Positions 5,743-8,060 of a DNA stretch of 8,060 nucleotides are shown here, piece by piece. The first letter of the stretch is position 1. The number at the start of each line of letters is the position of its first letter. The position numbers were made by a program, and so were the translations under genes. A model generated the notes under the pieces. It had not been told where the DNA came from, ran no database searches, and saw nothing but the letters and a program-made list of their open reading frames with translations. This stretch comes from Firmicutes bacterium ZCTH02-B6 (GTDB lineage: Bacteria > Bacillota > Limnochordia > Limnochordales > ZCTH02-B6), in assembly GCA_002159155.1 (NCBI GenBank), contig LZRQ01000160.1:1-8060 (forward strand), written 5' to 3'.

Positions 5743-7002
5743 ATGTTGACCATCGATGTGCACACGGCCCGGCGGTTCATCCTGGGCAAGCAGGCCCTTT
5801 GGCCTGGCCGGCGGTTTCAGGGCGTGGCGGGCACGGAGCAGGCCATGCGGGCCATGGAGTACTTGCAGCTGGACCCGCTGCAGGTGGTGGCCCGCAGCCA
5901 CGACATCGCTTTGTACAGCCGCGTCATCGACTATAGCCCGGGCATGTGGGAAATCCCCACCTACCAGGAACGCCGGTTTTTCGACTGGGGAGGGTGGCTG
6001 GCCACGCGCCCCATGGAGGAGCTTCCCCACTGGCGGGTCGTGATGCGTCGCGAGCGGGACGGCGGGCCGGACGTAGAACAACGCGTTTCCCACATCGGCC
6101 AGGAGCACGCGGCCGCCATCAAAGAGATGCGGCAGGTGCTGAGAGAGCGCGGGACGGTCAGCAATCGCGACTTTGACATGGCGAGCCGCACTCGCACCAA
6201 CAGCTACCGCGGCCGCAAGGACAGCGCGCTGGCCTTGTATTACCTCTGGCGCACCGGAGAAGCCATGACCCACCACCGCGAAAATTTCGAGAGGGTGTAT
6301 GCCCTCACCGAGGCCGTCGCGCCGCCGGAGCTCCTCTACGAGAGCCCGGAGGACGTGGCGGACCGGTTTCTCATTAAGAAGGAGATTGCCTTCCACGGGT
6401 TGGCGCGCCTCGGGCGGGCCAGCGACGCGTTTCAGCGGGGCGTGCCCTTTAGCAAGGCGCGGCGGATCGTCGCGGACCTCATGGCCGCCGGCGAAGTCGT
6501 CGAGGTGCGCGTGGAAGGATGGAAGGGTTCGTTCTCCGCGCTCGCGGCCGACGTGCCGGTGCTGGAGGAGCTGATGGCCGGGCGGGTGCCTGATGGGTGG
6601 AAACCGCTGGAGGCGGCGACTGACGACGAAGCCACCTTCCTCGCCCCGTTGGACCCGGTGAGCGCCAGGGGGCGCGCAAAGGCCCTGTTTGGCTTTGACT
6701 ACGTCTGGGAAGTGTACAAACCCGAACATCAGCGGCGCTACGGCTACTACACGCTGCCGGTGCTTTGGGGCGACCGGCTGGTAGCCCGCTTTGACAGCCG
6801 CCTGGACCGACCGGCCCGGCGCCTTGTCCTGCATGGGTTGTGGCTGGAGGAGGAAACGCAGGCGGCCGACGAAGCTTTCGTGGAGGCCTTGGCGGCCGGA
6901 TTCCGGCGTTTCTTGCGGTTTCTCGGGGCGGAAACGCTGGACGCCAGCGCCGTGCAAGACGTCAAGCTGCGGGGGAGGCTGGCGGCGGTCACGCCAGGAT
7001 GA
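5743..7002 (+). CDS. AlkX/YcaQ-family DNA glycosylase (HTH_42, winged-helix)
   Basis: Members of this family remove alkylated bases and unhook interstrand DNA crosslinks; Streptomyces AlkZ gives azinomycin resistance and E. coli YcaQ (AlkX) acts on nitrogen-mustard crosslinks. The protein is 419 aa, near the usual length. The catalytic motif is Q42-L43-D44 in YLQLDPLQVVARSHDIALYSR (40-60), the Q-x-D form of YcaQ rather than the Q-x-Q form of AlkZ. Other marks: MWEIPTYQERRFFDWGGWLA (68-87), a winged-helix stretch GVPFSKARRIVADLMAAGEV (233-252), and the conserved C-terminal run FDYVWEVYKPEHQRRYGYYT (318-337) followed by LPVLWGDRLVARFDSRLDR. The start ATG at 5743 gives the normal N-terminus; the nearest SD, GGGGAGG (5722-5728), is 14 bases away, which is long, so expression may be modest. 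The frame is open upstream to 5287 but overlaps the Dabb gene and shows no similarity there. It is divergent from the exporter pair. Confidence 0.88.
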   Translation: MLTIDVHTARRFILGKQALWPGRRFQGVAGTEQAMRAMEYLQLDPLQVVARSHDIALYSRVIDYSPGMWEIPTYQERRFFDWGGWLATRPMEELPHWRVVMRRERDGGPDVEQRVSHIGQEHAAAIKEMRQVLRERGTVSNRDFDMASRTRTNSYRGRKDSALALYYLWRTGEAMTHHRENFERVYALTEAVAPPELLYESPEDVADRFLIKKEIAFHGLARLGRASDAFQRGVPFSKARRIVADLMAAGEVVEVRVEGWKGSFSALAADVPVLEELMAGRVPDGWKPLEAATDDEATFLAPLDPVSARGRAKALFGFDYVWEVYKPEHQRRYGYYTLPVLWGDRLVARFDSRLDRPARRLVLHGLWLEEETQAADEAFVEALAAGFRRFLRFLGAETLDASAVQDVKLRGRLAAVTPG

Positions 7003-7105
7003 TGCCCGCGCGGCGGGGCGAGGTTGAGAGCAACCACCGGGTCCGTTGCCGGCTGAGCTCACGGTTGAGCGGCGAAAGTTTTCGTTACAGAAGGAGCTGA
7101 ACAGC
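7003..7105 (+). other. Short intergenic stretch before the hydrolase gene
   Basis: About 100 bases with no clear terminator or promoter. It ends with AAGGAG (7091-7096), a good SD 9 bases before the ATG at 7106. Because no terminator is visible, read-through from the glycosylase gene is possible. Confidence 0.4.
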
Positions 7106-8060
7106 ATGGGACGCAACTCGGGCATCGCCAAGACCCCCACGACCTACCGCCGACGCAATCCGTGGCTTTGGCGGGTGCCGGTCGGACTGGTCGTTTTGGC
7201 GCTCGTGGCCGTGGTGGGCGTGTCGGTGTATGTGGGCTGGTCGCTGTCGCACCCCGCACCGCGGCCGCTGGATCGCACCCCCGCGGAGGTCGGGCTGGCT
7301 TATGAATCGGTGGCGTTCCCGGCCACCGACGGTTTGACGATTCGCGCCTGGTTCCTGCCGGCGGAGGACAGCTCCAGCACCGTCATCATGGCCCACGGCT
7401 ACACGAGCAACAGGCTTTCGCCGTCGCTGCCGGCCTTGGAGCTGGCGCGGTCGCTGGTGGACGCGGGTTTCAACGTGCTCATGTTTGACTTCCGCAACAG
7501 CGGCGAGTCCGATGGCGACGTGACCACCCTCGGGTACCACGAGGTCAAGGATGTCTATGGCGCCGTGGAGTGGCTGAAGGCCGAGAAAGCCGCACAGGCT
7601 GAGCGTATCGGTCTCATCGGCGTTTCCATGGGTGCGACCACCGCGATCTTGGCCGCGGCCAACGAGCCCCGCATCGAAGCTGTCATTGCGGACAGCCCCT
7701 TCAGCGACCTGCGGGATTACTTGTCCGTCAACATGCCGGTGTGGACGGGGCTGCCCAACTTCCCGTTTACGTGGTTTATCATCACGCTGCTGCCGCCGTT
7801 GATCGGCCTTGACACCGACGCGGTGAGCCCCATCGCGGTGGTGTCGAGCTTGTCGCAACCGCTCCTCCTCATCCACACCGAGGGCGACGACGCGATTCCG
7901 TCCAGCGAGAGCTGGCGGCTGTTTGAGGCGGCGCGGCCCGGTGGCGCGGAGCTCTGGATCGTGCCCGGCAGCACCCGCCACGTGGGCGCGCGCCAGGTTG
8001 ACCCTGCCGCTTACGATACTCGCGTCATCGAGTTTCTCCGCAGCGCGCTTGGTGTGGCGG
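7106..8060 (+). CDS. Membrane-anchored alpha/beta hydrolase (incomplete at right edge)
   Basis: Serine hydrolase of the alpha/beta fold; substrate unknown. 318 complete codons are present with no stop before the window edge; most of the fold is here, so only a short tail is missing. Residues 1-24 are basic (YRRRNPWLWR), then a single membrane helix at about 24-46 (VPVGLVVLALVAVVGVSVYVGW). By the positive-inside rule the catalytic domain should lie outside the cytoplasmic membrane. Catalytic features: oxyanion-loop HGYTSN (97-102), FDFRNSGESDG (127-137), the nucleophile elbow GVSMG with S174, the acid D261 or D262 in HTEGDDAIP, and H292 in STRHVGA, so the triad is complete. Bacillus YqkD-like hydrolases share this layout as I recall. 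Start ATG 7106 follows AAGGAG with a 9-base spacer. It may share transcripts with the glycosylase gene 103 bases upstream. Confidence 0.85.
   Translation, partial: MGRNSGIAKTPTTYRRRNPWLWRVPVGLVVLALVAVVGVSVYVGWSLSHPAPRPLDRTPAEVGLAYESVAFPATDGLTIRAWFLPAEDSSSTVIMAHGYTSNRLSPSLPALELARSLVDAGFNVLMFDFRNSGESDGDVTTLGYHEVKDVYGAVEWLKAEKAAQAERIGLIGVSMGATTAILAAANEPRIEAVIADSPFSDLRDYLSVNMPVWTGLPNFPFTWFIITLLPPLIGLDTDAVSPIAVVSSLSQPLLLIHTEGDDAIPSSESWRLFEAARPGGAELWIVPGSTRHVGARQVDPAAYDTRVIEFLRSALGVA

Noticed and set aside
5716..7140. Long minus-strand open frame (474 codons) antisense to the glycosylase
   Set aside because: It is a shadow of the glycosylase frame with no domain pattern and no SD; the plus frame carries the conserved catalytic motif.
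7085..7981. Minus-strand open frame (298 codons) opposite the alpha/beta hydrolase
   Set aside because: The plus frame has TM anchor, GVSMG elbow and complete triad with a good SD; the antisense frame has no recognisable motif.

Overview
The window is GC-rich and looks chromosomal. Most genes have a strong Shine-Dalgarno (AAGGAG, GGAGG or AGGAGG) 5-9 bases before the start, and the left edge carries the N-terminus of an ISLre2/UPF0236-type transposase, a family common in Bacillota. Together these suggest a high-GC member of the Bacillota (Symbiobacterium-, Thermaerobacter- or Limnochorda-like). This is inference from style, not from a marker gene.

Layout. Positions 1-246 (minus) are the first 82 codons of the transposase, which runs off the left edge. 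Positions 247-552 are non-coding: an inverted repeat touching the transposase start, a perfect 24-bp palindrome that looks like a plus-strand terminator, and a small leader hairpin. Next come two plus-strand genes: a tartrate/D-malate dehydrogenase of the decarboxylating beta-hydroxyacid dehydrogenase family (553-1626), and a secreted NlpC/P60-like protein (1705-2364) that has lost every expected catalytic residue. A stem-loop at 2399-2436 separates these from the convergent minus-strand genes.

The minus-strand block, read in its own direction from right to left, holds a small Dabb-domain protein (5538-5248), a MATE-family exporter overlapping it by one base (5248-3860), a MOSC-domain protein (3779-3267) and a HAD-family hydrolase (3220-2471). 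A hairpin overlaps the MATE stop codon, so the block may be two units: Dabb-MATE and MOSC-HAD. Diverging from it after about 200 bases is a plus-strand DNA glycosylase of the AlkX/YcaQ (HTH_42) family with its Q-Leu-D catalytic motif (5743-7002). Last is a membrane-anchored alpha/beta hydrolase (7106 to the right edge, incomplete).

How they may work together. Most are ordinary housekeeping or accessory enzymes. The most suggestive context is the exporter divergent from the interstrand-crosslink glycosylase, with a MOSC protein downstream. Export, DNA repair and (for some MOSC proteins) detoxification of N-hydroxylated compounds could form a protection module against DNA-damaging small molecules. 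That is a hypothesis; no biosynthetic genes are visible. The clearest sequence-level oddity is the catalytically dead NlpC/P60 protein. I saw no CRISPR array, tRNA or rRNA, and no certain previously undescribed system.
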